From Amaricoccus sp047275745 (lineage in GTDB: Bacteria; Pseudomonadota; Alphaproteobacteria; Rhodobacterales; Rhodobacteraceae): a stretch of 64,000 nt of DNA. Below, one piece after another: positions 1-8,273 of the stretch. The stretch is from assembly GCF_047275745.1 (NCBI RefSeq), contig NZ_JBKQWU010000004.1, positions 62,001 through 126,000 of the forward strand, written 5' to 3'. How positions within the stretch are numbered: the first letter of the stretch is position 1; every line of letters starts with the position of its first letter. The notes under the pieces are model-generated. The model was not told the DNA's origin. It saw nothing but the letters and a program-made list of their open reading frames with translations, and made no database searches. Position numbers and translations under genes: made by a program.

Positions 1-177
1 GCGCTCGACCAGGCCCAATTCCGGATCGACCGGCTTGATGTTGATGCGGTTGTGCGTGTCCTTGTGGAGCTGGTTGAAGCGTACGCGGTCCGAACTGCTC
101 GTCGCGGGATAGAGCCGGACCGGGCAGCTGACGAGGCTCAGCTTCAGATAGCCCTTCCACGTGGCGCGAGGTGCCAT
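1..177 (-). CDS. ku: Ku protein, N-terminal part (cut by window edge)
   Basis: The first 59 residues of a bacterial Ku homodimer subunit, which binds DNA ends and recruits LigD in non-homologous end joining. The N-terminus reads MAPRATWKGYLKLSLVSCPV, followed by RLYPATSSSDRVRFNQLH, the classic opening of the Ku beta-barrel family. The ATG (complement of 175-177) has a GGGGAG ribosome site about 7 bases upstream. It starts 28 bases after the ligD stop on the same strand, so ligD-ku looks like an operon. The rest lies beyond position 1. The family call is secure; completeness cannot be judged. Confidence 0.93.
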   Translation of the reverse strand, partial: MAPRATWKGYLKLSLVSCPVRLYPATSSSDRVRFNQLHKDTHNRINIKPVDPELGLVER

Positions 178-205
178 GTCCTTCTCCCCTCAACCGCGCC
201 CGCCC

Positions 206-2878
206 TCAGGGCAGGTCGCGCGCATACTCGTCCATGTCGGCCCAGGGATCGCCGGAAGCGGCGACCAGATCGGGCAGGGTAGCGTAATTCAATTCGCCCG
301 GCCCGTCGATTGTTTCGAGATCATCCCAAGTCAAGGGCGCCGAAGCGGGCAGATTTCCGCGCGCGCGGAGCGAATAGGGCGCGACCGCCGTCGCGGAGCG
401 CGCGTTGCGGTGGAAGTCGATGAAGATCCGGTTCTTGCGGTTCTTCTCACCCATGACCGTGACGAAGGTCTCGGGCGCCGTCTTCGCAACCGCCTCCGCG
501 ATCGCCGAGGCCGCCCTGTGCGTCGCCTTCCAGTCGAGCTTCCGCGTCACCGGCACGACCACATGCACCCCCTTGCCACCGGAGGTCTTGGCGAAGGGGA
601 CGAGCCCCATCCCGCGCAACGCCTCGGCGACGTGGCGCGCGGCGTGGACGATCTCGCGCCAGCCGATCCCCTCTCCGGGGTCGAGGTCGAAGATCACCCG
701 GTCGGGATGCTCCGGGTCGTCCTTGCGCGCACCCCAGCAATGGAACTCGACGACGCCGAACTGCGCGAGCGCGAGATAGCCCTTCGCGTCGTCGATGGTG
801 AGATAGGTCTTGGACTCGCCATCGGAATCCCTGAACGGCATCGTGCCCAGCGCCTTCGGCATCCCCGTGAACGGGTGGCGCTGGAAGAAGCAGTCCTCGG
901 GCTTGCCGGTCGGGCAGCGGACCAGCGAGACCGGACGGCGCAGGATGAGCGGCAGCATCGCCTCGCCGATCTTCGCGTAATAGACCGCGACATCGAGCTT
1001 GGTCGGCCCGGAGCGGCCGAAGAGCCGGCGCTCGGGATTGGTGATCGAGATCTGGGCGAGGTCGGCGTCGGTGATCATGCGTTGCCTCGGCTCCGGCGCC
1101 GCCCGCCGCGTCGCCGTTTCGGCCGACCCGGTTCGACCTTGTGCGAGCCCGCGCAGGCCGAGGAAAACCGCGTGGCGCACCGAGTTGTTCCCGGTGCGCG
1201 TCGAATAGCGGATGCGCGCGCTCAGCACCGGGCGGACCGCGATCACGTCGCGCGGCGCCTCGGGGAGCGGCGGGGCGCCGTCGCGGAGCGGTTCGAGCCG
1301 GTCGAGCAGATCCGCCATCGTGCCCGCGTCGAAGCCGGTCCCGACCTTGCCCCGGTAATGAAGCTCGTCCCCCTCCCATTCGCCGAGCGCCAGCGCGCCG
1401 AGCCCGCCCGCGCGCGCCGAGGCGGTATAGCCCGCGATCACGAAATCCTCCGTCCGCGGCGCCTTCGCCTTGAGCCAGCTCCGCGACCGCCCCGGGCGAT
1501 AGGGCGCGTCGGCGCGTTTCGAGACGACGCCTTCGAGCCCCATCTCGCCCACACGCTCGAAGAAGGCGGGGCCGTCGCCCTCGACATGATCGCTGAACTG
1601 GATCGCCCCATGAGTCGAGCCGGCGGGTGTCGCGGCGATCAGGGACGCGAGCAGCGCCTTGCGCCGGCCGAGCGGCACGTCGCAGAGGTCCCAGCCGTCG
1701 AGATACGGCAGGTCGAAGGCGAAGAAGGTGAGCCGCCCCTCCGGTCCTTCGGAGAGCGCCTTCTGCAACCCGGAAAAATGGCTGACACCCTTCGCGTCGA
1801 GCGCGACGATCTCGCCGTCGATGATCGCGTTCCGGTGGCCGAGCGCCTCGAAGGCCGCGCCGAGATCGCCGTAGCGGTGTGTCCAGTCGAGCCCGCCCCG
1901 GGTGATGAGCCGGGCGGTACCGCCCTGAAGAAAGGCCATGGCGCGATAGCCGTCGAACTTGATCTCGTGCAGCCAGCCGGACCCCTCCGGTGGCGCCTCG
2001 GCCGCCGTCGCGAGTTGCGGCGCGAGGCTCTCGGGCATCTCCGCCTTGACCGCGCCCTTGAGCGCCCCGGGACGGATACGTCTGGCGCGGGGCGGGGGAG
2101 CGGGCTCCGCCAGGAGATCCTCGGCGCGGCGGCCGGTTCTGACGCTTTCCGGCCGTTCCGCGAGAACGTCCGAGCCGGGGGCGGCGGCGAAGTCCTTCTC
2201 CTTGATGAGCAGCCACGGCACCTGCCGCTCGCCCTCCCTGGGTCTGAGCCGCGCGAGCATCCAGCCGCCACGGAGCTTTTCGCCGGCGAGCCGGAACTTG
2301 AACGCGCCCTTGGCGAGATCGGCCGCCGCGTCGCCCATCGGCGCCCATGTCCCCTCGTCCCAGACGATGGTCGGACCACCGCCGTATTCGCCCTTGGGGA
2401 TCACGCCTTCGAAATCGGCGTAGTCGAGCGGATGATCCTCGGTCTGGACCGCGAGCCTTCGGTCGGCCGGATCGAGCGACGGGCCCTTCGGCACGGCCCA
2501 GCTCTTCAGAACGCCGTCGAGTTCCAGCCTCAGGTCGTAGTGTTTCGTGGTGGCATGGTGCTCATGGACGACGAAACGGTCGCCGCCACGCGCGCGCGCG
2601 TCCGGCTCCCCGTCCACCCCCGTCGCACCTTCCGGCTCGGCCGTCCTCCCGAAATCGCGCTTCCGGCGATAGGCGCCGAGCGCGCCATCCGAATGCTCGG
2701 CCGGATTCTTGTCCGAATGTTCGGCCGGATTCTCGCCCGGATCTTCGCCGGGATTCTGGGCCGCATGCCCGTCCTGGCGCTTCTTCGGGCCGGATGCCGT
2801 CTTCGCCGGTGCTCCTTTCCGTGCTCCCACCCGCGGTTCTCCCGGTGCTGCGCGCGGGGACGTTCGCGCATCTGACAT
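206..2878 (-). CDS. ligD: ATP-dependent DNA ligase LigD (PE-LIG-POL order)
   Basis: 890 aa multifunctional NHEJ ligase. The domain order is N-terminal 3'-phosphoesterase (about 100-240, with the HHATTKHYDLRLE and TEDHP metal-site motifs), ATP-dependent ligase (about 300-590, catalytic Lys307 in EIKFDGYR), then primase-like polymerase (about 600-890, with the IFDLDPG metal-binding acidic pair). This is the Pseudomonas-type order, not the mycobacterial POL-PE-LIG order. Residues 1-100 are a low-complexity basic/acidic linker with an 8-residue repeat. The ATG at 2878 has no recognisable Shine-Dalgarno sequence, so the start is the least certain part. A long open frame on the other strand over the same span is a GC-rich shadow. 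It is followed by ku 28 bp downstream. Confidence 0.96.
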   Translation of the reverse strand: MSDARTSPRAAPGEPRVGARKGAPAKTASGPKKRQDGHAAQNPGEDPGENPAEHSDKNPAEHSDGALGAYRRKRDFGRTAEPEGATGVDGEPDARARGGDRFVVHEHHATTKHYDLRLELDGVLKSWAVPKGPSLDPADRRLAVQTEDHPLDYADFEGVIPKGEYGGGPTIVWDEGTWAPMGDAAADLAKGAFKFRLAGEKLRGGWMLARLRPREGERQVPWLLIKEKDFAAAPGSDVLAERPESVRTGRRAEDLLAEPAPPPRARRIRPGALKGAVKAEMPESLAPQLATAAEAPPEGSGWLHEIKFDGYRAMAFLQGGTARLITRGGLDWTHRYGDLGAAFEALGHRNAIIDGEIVALDAKGVSHFSGLQKALSEGPEGRLTFFAFDLPYLDGWDLCDVPLGRRKALLASLIAATPAGSTHGAIQFSDHVEGDGPAFFERVGEMGLEGVVSKRADAPYRPGRSRSWLKAKAPRTEDFVIAGYTASARAGGLGALALGEWEGDELHYRGKVGTGFDAGTMADLLDRLEPLRDGAPPLPEAPRDVIAVRPVLSARIRYSTRTGNNSVRHAVFLGLRGLAQGRTGSAETATRRAAPEPRQRMITDADLAQISITNPERRLFGRSGPTKLDVAVYYAKIGEAMLPLILRRPVSLVRCPTGKPEDCFFQRHPFTGMPKALGTMPFRDSDGESKTYLTIDDAKGYLALAQFGVVEFHCWGARKDDPEHPDRVIFDLDPGEGIGWREIVHAARHVAEALRGMGLVPFAKTSGGKGVHVVVPVTRKLDWKATHRAASAIAEAVAKTAPETFVTVMGEKNRKNRIFIDFHRNARSATAVAPYSLRARGNLPASAPLTWDDLETIDGPGELNYATLPDLVAASGDPWADMDEYARDLP
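2691..2762 (-). repeat. 3 x 24-bp in-frame tandem repeat in ligD linker
   Basis: Three imperfect 24-bp units (2691-2714, 2715-2738, 2739-2762) encode the 8-residue repeats NPGEDPGE, NPAEHSDK and NPAEHSDG in the non-conserved N-terminal linker of LigD. Confidence 0.8.
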
Positions 2879-3082
2879 GGAAGGAGGCTAGGGCAGCGCC
2901 GGTTTCCGTGCAATCGCATCGCGGCGTCCCGGATCGGGCGATGGCGCCCCGGTTCCCGACACGACCGGTGGGGAACAGGCCTTGATTTCGGCGCCGCACC
3001 CGTAACTGATACCGGGGACATCGGCGCCCAGGGGCTTCGCAACCGGCGCCGATCGGACCGAAACGGGACCAAGGAGACCAAG

Positions 3083-3865
3083 ATGGCTCGATTTGACGGA
3101 AGAGTGGCGATCGTGACCGGCGCCGCCAGCGGCATCGGCAGGGAGATCGCCCATGCCTTCGCCGCGGAGGGCGCCATCCCGGTCATCGCCGACCTCAACC
3201 TCGAAGCCGCCGAGAAGACCGCGCAGGAGATCCGCGACAAGGGCGGCGAGGCGATGGCGGTTGCGATGGACGTGACGGACGAGGCGGCCGTCGACAAGGG
3301 CGTCGACGCGGTGGCCGAGAAATACGGCCGCGTCGACATCCTCGTCAGCAACGCCGGCATCCAGATCGTGAAGCCGCTGGTCGAATTCGACCTCGCCTCC
3401 TGGAAGAAGATGCTGGCGATCCATCTCGACGGGGCGTTCCTGACAACGCGCGCCTGCCTGCGGCACATGTACAAGGCCAATTACGGCCGTGTGATCTACA
3501 TGGGCTCGGTCCATTCCAAGGAAGCTTCCAAGCTCAAGGCGCCCTATGTCACGGCCAAACACGGGCTCACGGGCCTTGCCAAGACGCTCGCCAAGGAAGG
3601 CGCCGAACACAACGTGAGCGCGAACGTCGTCTGCCCCGGATTCGTCCGGACACCGCTTGTCGAGAAGCAGATTCCGGAACAAGCGAAGGAGTTCGGCATT
3701 TCCGAGGAGGATGTGGTCAGGAAGATCATGCTGAAGGACACCGTGGACGGCGAGTTCACCACCACGGGCGATGTGGCGGACGCGGTGCTGTTCTTCGCGG
3801 CGGCGAAGAACTGCGTCATGACGGGCCAGTCCGTGGTGGTGAGCCACGGCTGGTTCATGCAGTAG
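3083..3865 (+). CDS. bdhA: 3-hydroxybutyrate dehydrogenase (SDR family)
   Basis: 260 aa short-chain dehydrogenase that interconverts 3-hydroxybutyrate and acetoacetate with NAD, the cytosolic step after PHB depolymerisation. It has the Rossmann motif TGAASGIG (12-19), NAG (90-92), and the catalytic Ser142, Tyr155 and Lys159 (GSVHS and YVTAK). The C-terminus TGQSVVVSHGWFMQ is characteristic of bacterial 3-hydroxybutyrate dehydrogenases rather than generic SDRs. AAGGAGACCAAG sits directly before the ATG. It is monocistronic: a strong hairpin follows at 3891. The PHA depolymerase gene lies 5 kb downstream, consistent with a shared role in PHB turnover. Confidence 0.88.
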   Translation: MARFDGRVAIVTGAASGIGREIAHAFAAEGAIPVIADLNLEAAEKTAQEIRDKGGEAMAVAMDVTDEAAVDKGVDAVAEKYGRVDILVSNAGIQIVKPLVEFDLASWKKMLAIHLDGAFLTTRACLRHMYKANYGRVIYMGSVHSKEASKLKAPYVTAKHGLTGLAKTLAKEGAEHNVSANVVCPGFVRTPLVEKQIPEQAKEFGISEEDVVRKIMLKDTVDGEFTTTGDVADAVLFFAAAKNCVMTGQSVVVSHGWFMQ

Positions 3866-3890
3866 GGACGCGGCTTCATATGGCAAGGCC

Positions 3891-3925
3891 GAGGCGGGCC
3901 CGGGACGCTGTTCCGGGTCCGCCTC
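3891..3925 (+). terminator. Stem-loop terminator after bdhA
   Basis: The left arm 3891-3903 pairs with 3913-3925 (13 bp with a single G-U, loop GACGCTGTT). There is no clear T-tract. It separates bdhA from the next gene. Confidence 0.6.
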
Positions 3926-3946
3926 GCGACGGAGGAGGACGGACAC

Positions 3947-5041
3947 TTGGCGCGGAGCCCAGAGCGGGAGGAACCCGAGCGGGAGGAGCCCGAGCGCGAG
4001 GAACCTGAGCGCGAGGACGCGGAAGACGAGACCCTGCCGCCCGATCCGTGGCGGGACGAGGATCGCGAGACCCACCCGGACGTGAGCGCGCTGCCCACCG
4101 GCCGCCCGGCGCGGGACGCCAGGCAGCCGAGCGAGCTCAACCGGCGCGCTTGGAAGGGCGTTCTGGCGCGGGTGTGGAACGGCATCTCGGAGGACCACCT
4201 CTCGATCATCGCGGCGGGGGTGGCGTTCTTCGGCATGCTCGCGGTCTTCCCGTCGATCGCGGCGCTCATTGGCATCTATGGCGTCTTCGCCAATCCCGAC
4301 GCGGTGGCGCAGAACCTCGAACGCGTGCGGCCCGTGCTGCCGGGCGATGTCTACACGCTGCTCGAGAGCCAGGTGGACCGGCTCCTGACGGCGGGGACGA
4401 GCAGTCTCGGGATCGCGTCGCTCATCGCGATCGTGCTCGCCCTCTGGAGTTCGCGCGCCGGGGTGATGGCGCTGATGGAGGGGCTCAACATCGTCTATCG
4501 CGAGCGCGATACCCGCAACATCGTCTGGATCTACGCAAGCTCGTTCCTGCTGACCGTGATCGTCCTCGCGATGGCGATCCTCGCGCTCGTCGTGGTCGTC
4601 GCCCTGCCGGCGGTGCTGACCTTCCTGCATTTCGAGAATTTCGGCGCGCTCGGCGCCTGGCTCGCCCGCGTGCTGCCGCTGCTCATTCTCGGCGTGGCGG
4701 TCGTTTTCGTGATCGGCGTGCTCTACCGGATGGGGCCGCACAGGAAGCCGGCGCGCAAGCGCTGGGTGACGCCGGGAGCGTTCCTCGCGACCTTCGGCTG
4801 GGTTCTCGCCTCCTATCTGCTCTCGACCTATATCTCGCGGTTCGCGAACTTCAACGAGACCTACGGCTCGCTCGGTGCGATCATCGCGCTCCTGCTCTGG
4901 CTCTATGTCTCGGCCTTCGTGGTCCTGCTCGGTGCCAAGTTCAACGCGGAGATGGAGCTTGCGACGGAGCACGACACGACCGCCGGACCGCCGCGCCCGA
5001 TGGGAAAACGGGGCGCCTATGTCGCGGACCATGTCGCCTGA
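3947..5041 (+). CDS. YihY/BrkB family inner-membrane protein
   Basis: 364 aa. After about 75 charged residues the protein carries the BrkB/YihY (UPF0761) domain: WNGISEDHLSIIAAGVAFFGMLAVFPSIAA, split here as WNGISEDHLS then IIAAGVAFF, followed by about six membrane helices and the late motif YGSLGAIIALLLWLY. The molecular role of the family is unsettled; older ribonuclease BN annotations were wrong. The start is TTG 3947, chosen because GGAGGAGG lies 8-15 bases upstream. The N-terminus contains four REEPE-type repeats. It is followed 21 bp later by a potassium-channel gene, probably co-transcribed. Confidence 0.88.
   Translation: MARSPEREEPEREEPEREEPEREDAEDETLPPDPWRDEDRETHPDVSALPTGRPARDARQPSELNRRAWKGVLARVWNGISEDHLSIIAAGVAFFGMLAVFPSIAALIGIYGVFANPDAVAQNLERVRPVLPGDVYTLLESQVDRLLTAGTSSLGIASLIAIVLALWSSRAGVMALMEGLNIVYRERDTRNIVWIYASSFLLTVIVLAMAILALVVVVALPAVLTFLHFENFGALGAWLARVLPLLILGVAVVFVIGVLYRMGPHRKPARKRWVTPGAFLATFGWVLASYLLSTYISRFANFNETYGSLGAIIALLLWLYVSAFVVLLGAKFNAEMELATEHDTTAGPPRPMGKRGAYVADHVA
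3962..4021 (+). repeat. 4 x 15-bp tandem repeat (EREEP) in BrkB N-terminus
   Basis: Four units of GAGCGGGAGGAACCC and close variants (3962-3976, 3977-3991, 3992-4006, 4007-4021) encode an EREEP pentapeptide repeat in the cytoplasmic tail. Confidence 0.85.
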
Positions 5042-5062
5042 CAGCATGTCGCCCGATCCCCG

Positions 5063-6172
5063 ATGCGCCGCCCGATAGTCAGGGAAAGCCTGCGCCTCAG
5101 ACGGCGGAGCGGCCCCGAATGGCGCCGCGTCGCCATGCGGGCCTCGGTCGCGATCGGGCTGATCGGGCTCACGCTCGCCGTCTACTGGTTCGACCGGGAG
5201 GGTCTGAGGGACAATATCGACGGGGATATCTCGTTCCTCGACGTGCTCTATTTCACGATGATCACCGTGACCACGGTCGGTTACGGCGACATCGTGCCGG
5301 TCACCGACCGGGCGCGGCTCTTCGACACCTTCCTCGTCACGCCGATCCGCCTCTTCGTCTGGCTGATCTTTCTCGGAACCGCCTATGAGCTGCTGTTCCG
5401 CAATGTCTGGGAGAAATGGCGCATGAGTCAGATCCAGTCGCACCTGCATGGCCATGTCGTCGTCGTCGGCTACGGCGCCACCGGCGCCGAGGCGGTCGCG
5501 GAACTCCTGCGAACGGGCGTGCCGCCGCAACGGATCGTCGTCGTCGATCAGAACCCGCGGTCGGTCGCGGCCGCGGCGGAGCGTGGCGTCGCGGTGCTCG
5601 AGGGCGACGCGACCCGCAACGAAACGCTGGAAGCGGTCCGGATCGACCGCGCCAAGTGCATCGCGGTGACCGCGGGCCGGGATGACACCTCGATCCTGAT
5701 CGTGCTGACCGCGCATGGCATCGCACCGCATCTGCCGATCAGCGTCGTCGTCGCCGCGCAGGACAACGAGCCGCTGGCGCGGCAGGCCGGCGCGGGCACC
5801 GTCATCAACCCGGCGAGCTTCGCCGGGCTCCTGCTCGCGGGCTCCGCGCATGGGCCGCATATCGCCGAATACATGGCCGATCTCGCGGCGATCGGCGGGG
5901 ATGTCATGATGCGCGAACGCGGCGTCGCCCCGGACGAGGTCGGCCGGCCGCTCTCCACGATCGCGACCGGAATCGGCCTGCGTGTGATTCGCGACCACGA
6001 GAGCTTCGGATTCTGGCACGACGGCGCGGCGATGCTTCAGGAGGGTGACCATATCATCGAGATCGTGCCCAGGGATCGAACCGGCGAGCGAACTGGGGAG
6101 CGAACCGGCGAGCAGGCCGGGACGCGGGCCGCCGACAAGGGCCATGAAAGGGGCGATGACGTGTCCTCCTGA
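5063..6172 (+). CDS. Two-TM potassium channel with RCK/TrkA-N domain
   Basis: 369 aa. It has TM1 at about 25-43, a pore helix and selectivity filter TVGYGD (71-76), TM2 at about 91-112, then a cytosolic RCK domain with the Rossmann motif GYGATG (136-141) and an acidic VVVDQNP. This is the MthK/Kch-like layout: ligand binding at RCK gates K+ flow. The C-terminal 25 residues are a hydrophilic repeat (TGER). It starts 21 bp after the BrkB gene without a strong ribosome site, suggesting co-expression. Confidence 0.92.
   Translation: MRRPIVRESLRLRRRSGPEWRRVAMRASVAIGLIGLTLAVYWFDREGLRDNIDGDISFLDVLYFTMITVTTVGYGDIVPVTDRARLFDTFLVTPIRLFVWLIFLGTAYELLFRNVWEKWRMSQIQSHLHGHVVVVGYGATGAEAVAELLRTGVPPQRIVVVDQNPRSVAAAAERGVAVLEGDATRNETLEAVRIDRAKCIAVTAGRDDTSILIVLTAHGIAPHLPISVVVAAQDNEPLARQAGAGTVINPASFAGLLLAGSAHGPHIAEYMADLAAIGGDVMMRERGVAPDEVGRPLSTIATGIGLRVIRDHESFGFWHDGAAMLQEGDHIIEIVPRDRTGERTGERTGEQAGTRAADKGHERGDDVSS
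6080..6115 (+). repeat. 3 x 12-bp tandem repeat (TGER) in channel C-terminus
   Basis: Units ACCGGCGAGCGA, ACTGGGGAGCGA and ACCGGCGAGCAG encode TGER, TGER and TGEQ in the disordered tail of the channel. Confidence 0.8.
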
Positions 6173-6346
6173 TCACGCCACCCCGACGACTACGGACCGC
6201 GACGCAGCTCGCGGCCAGGACGATAGCTCACGGAGACCTCACGGCCGCGGTGGCAGACGAGCAACAATTCGTCAACTCGGATAACGGACCCTTGCCGGTA
6301 CGGGCCGCGACCTGCAAGACTGTGCGTGCCTGGTCAGCGGGAATTA

Positions 6347-6367
6347 TTCAGCGCGAATTATGCTGAA
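6347..6367. promoter_or_regulatory. Inverted repeat upstream of the small gene at 6409
   Basis: TTCAGC (6347-6352) and GCTGAA (6362-6367) flank a 9-base AT-rich centre. The word GAATTAT occurs twice, 14 bp apart. The AT-rich island in GC-rich DNA is consistent with a promoter/operator, but no regulator can be named. Confidence 0.35.
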
Positions 6368-6408
6368 ACAACGAGAACATGGCCGGCGGCACAAAAGAGG
6401 AACCGAGC

Positions 6409-6693
6409 ATGACAGACTCTCTTTCGAAAGCCATCTCGGCCTGGGATGGCAAGCGCCTCCGGGTCGTCACGACACTGGGCGAGTTTCAGGGCGAGGTCCG
6501 CGAGGCCGGCGACTGGCTCACGCTGATGGACGCGGAGGGGGAGGAAAGCGCCCTGATCCTGCGCGGCCATGTCGTCGCGATCGGCCTGATCGACACCGAG
6601 TTCGAGCCCCATCCGGAGCTTGAGACCTTCATCGACGAAGTCGAGGAGGTGCCCGGCATGGGGGTCTTCGCCAAGGCCGTCGGCCACTGCTGA
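6409..6693 (+). CDS. Small protein with Sm-like (LSm) sequence pattern
   Basis: 94 aa from ATG 6409, chosen over ATG 6379 because AGAGGA lies 6-8 bases upstream. No family is recognised with certainty. The middle (about 14-62) reads as five short beta strands: RLRVVTTLG, EFQGEVREAG, WLTLMDAEG, ALILRG, HVVAIGLID. The G-x3-G-x-V, a Leu/Asp pair, and LRG followed by alternating hydrophobics resemble the Sm1 and Sm2 motifs of LSm proteins. The tail is acidic. It stands alone between the channel gene and an exopolysaccharide transferase. RNA binding is inference only. Confidence 0.7.
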   Translation: MTDSLSKAISAWDGKRLRVVTTLGEFQGEVREAGDWLTLMDAEGEESALILRGHVVAIGLIDTEFEPHPELETFIDEVEEVPGMGVFAKAVGHC

Positions 6694-6753
6694 ACGTGGC
6701 GGGGTCCGAAAACGCCCGGCCGGAAAGCGGGTCTTAACGCTCGCCGCCGATAG

Positions 6754-6774
6754 TGCTCCCCGGAGTGGGGAGCA
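6754..6774 (+). promoter_or_regulatory. Perfect stem-loop in leader of the sugar transferase
   Basis: TGCTCCCC (6754-6761), loop GGAGT, then GGGGAGCA (6767-6774). It lies 13 bases before the ATG at 6788 and its right arm contains a purine-rich GGGGAG. It could terminate the small gene upstream or affect initiation; there is no T-tract. Confidence 0.45.
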
Positions 6775-6787
6775 GGGACTGTCGGCG

Positions 6788-8263
6788 ATGAACGTGATCA
6801 ATATCGGAAGCGGACGCGCGCGCGGGGCGGAACCGACGCCAAGCGACGACGCGACGATGAGCGAGGCCGCCCGCGGGGTCGCGCGCACGCTTCGGCGCGC
6901 GTCGCTCTCGCCGGCCGAACCCGCGCTGATCGCGGCGAGCCTCGATTTCGCGGCGGCGGCGCTCGCCTTCGCACTCGCGGCGGCGACCGGCCCAGCACCT
7001 TTGGACGCGCGCGCGCTGGCGGGGGCCGCGGTCTGCGCCGCCGTGGTCGTCGGGAGCATTCACGCCTCGGGGGGCTACCGGCTCGCGGCGCTGCGCAGGT
7101 TCGGGCGCGGGCTTGGCGTCTTCACCCTCACGGCCTCCCTCGTCTGGGCGACCGGTTTCGTGCTTGGCTGGACCGCGGGGCGGCCCGAGGCCTGCCTCGG
7201 GTTTCTCGCGTTCCTCGGCGTTCCGGCGCGCGGGCTCGCTTCGGTGCTGAGCGGCTGGGCACGGGATTTCGGGCTGATCGAGCGGCGGGCGGTGGTGATC
7301 GGAGGCGGCCCCGAGGCCGAGCGGCTCATCACCGGTCTCGCCGCCAATCCCGACAACGACATTCGCGTCCGCGGCCTCTTCGACGACCGCGCCGCCGGGC
7401 GCTCGCCGGCGGTGACGGCGGGAATCCCGCGGCTCGGCACGACGCGCGAACTGATCGCCTTCGCGCGCGCGGCGGAGATCGACATGCTGATCGTGGCCCT
7501 GCCGCTCGCGGCGACCGCGCGAATCCAGCAGATCCTGCGGCCGCTCTCCGTCCTGCCGCTCGACATCCGGCTTTCGACCTACAGCGCGGACATGGGCTTT
7601 CGCCGCGCCGGCGCGGGTGGCGCCTTGCGCGTGCTGGGCTCGCGGCCGCTCGACGCGCGGGGCGCGATCCTGAAGCGGGCGATGGATCTCGTGGGCGCGA
7701 GCCTCGCGCTCGTCCTGCTGGCCCTCCCGATGACACTGGTCGCGCTCGCGATCCGGCTCGACAGCCCGGGGCCGGCGCTGTTCCGCCAGCCGCGGCACGG
7801 CTTCAACCACCGCCCGGTGCTGGTCTGGAAATTCCGCTCGATGTACGCGGACGACTGCGATCCCGCCGCGCGCCGGATCGTGACCAAGGACGATCCCCGC
7901 GTGACCCGAGTCGGTCGCTTCATCCGCAAGTACTCGATCGACGAACTGCCGCAGCTCTTCAACGTGCTGCGCGGGGAACTCTCGCTCGTCGGACCGCGCC
8001 CGCACGCCGTCGTCGCGATCACGAGCCAGCAGGTGGCCTTCGCCGAGATCGTCGACGGCTACGCGGCGCGGCACCGGATGCGGCCGGGGATCACCGGCTG
8101 GGCACAGATCGAGGGCTGGCGCGGTGAGGTGGACGACCCGGAGAAGCTGCGCCAGCGCTTCGAGCACGACCTCTACTACATCGAGAACTGGTCGCCCTGG
8201 TTCGACCTGCGCATCCTGTTCCTGACGCCGCTCCGGTTGCTCAACACGCGAAGCGCATACTGA
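6788..8263 (+). CDS. Polyprenyl-phosphate sugar phosphotransferase (exopolysaccharide initiation)
   Basis: 491 aa integral membrane enzyme of the WcaJ/PssY type. It transfers a hexose-1-phosphate from a nucleotide sugar to undecaprenyl phosphate and so starts exopolysaccharide repeat synthesis. The N-terminal half has several hydrophobic helices and a Rossmann-like segment (AVVIGGGPEAERLI). The C-terminal catalytic domain (about 295-491) starts with a hydrophobic helix (KRAMDLVGASLALVLLALP) and has the family motifs VWKFRSMY, RRIVTKDDPRVTRVGRFIR, SIDELPQL and LVGPRP. ATG 6788 is chosen; the frame is open further upstream without a better start. No other polysaccharide genes are adjacent; manB and manC lie 38-47 kb away. 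Confidence 0.92.
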   Translation: MNVINIGSGRARGAEPTPSDDATMSEAARGVARTLRRASLSPAEPALIAASLDFAAAALAFALAAATGPAPLDARALAGAAVCAAVVVGSIHASGGYRLAALRRFGRGLGVFTLTASLVWATGFVLGWTAGRPEACLGFLAFLGVPARGLASVLSGWARDFGLIERRAVVIGGGPEAERLITGLAANPDNDIRVRGLFDDRAAGRSPAVTAGIPRLGTTRELIAFARAAEIDMLIVALPLAATARIQQILRPLSVLPLDIRLSTYSADMGFRRAGAGGALRVLGSRPLDARGAILKRAMDLVGASLALVLLALPMTLVALAIRLDSPGPALFRQPRHGFNHRPVLVWKFRSMYADDCDPAARRIVTKDDPRVTRVGRFIRKYSIDELPQLFNVLRGELSLVGPRPHAVVAITSQQVAFAEIVDGYAARHRMRPGITGWAQIEGWRGEVDDPEKLRQRFEHDLYYIENWSPWFDLRILFLTPLRLLNTRSAY

Positions 8264-8273
8264 CGGGCGGGGC

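Noticed and set aside
161..2875. A 904-codon open frame on the plus strand over ligD
   Set aside because: It is antisense to the fully recognisable LigD; its Arg/Glu/Asp-rich composition is the usual by-product of GC-rich codon bias. Similar long shadows at 2888-6145, 26768-28531, 31478-33982 and 60467-62884 were rejected for the same reason.
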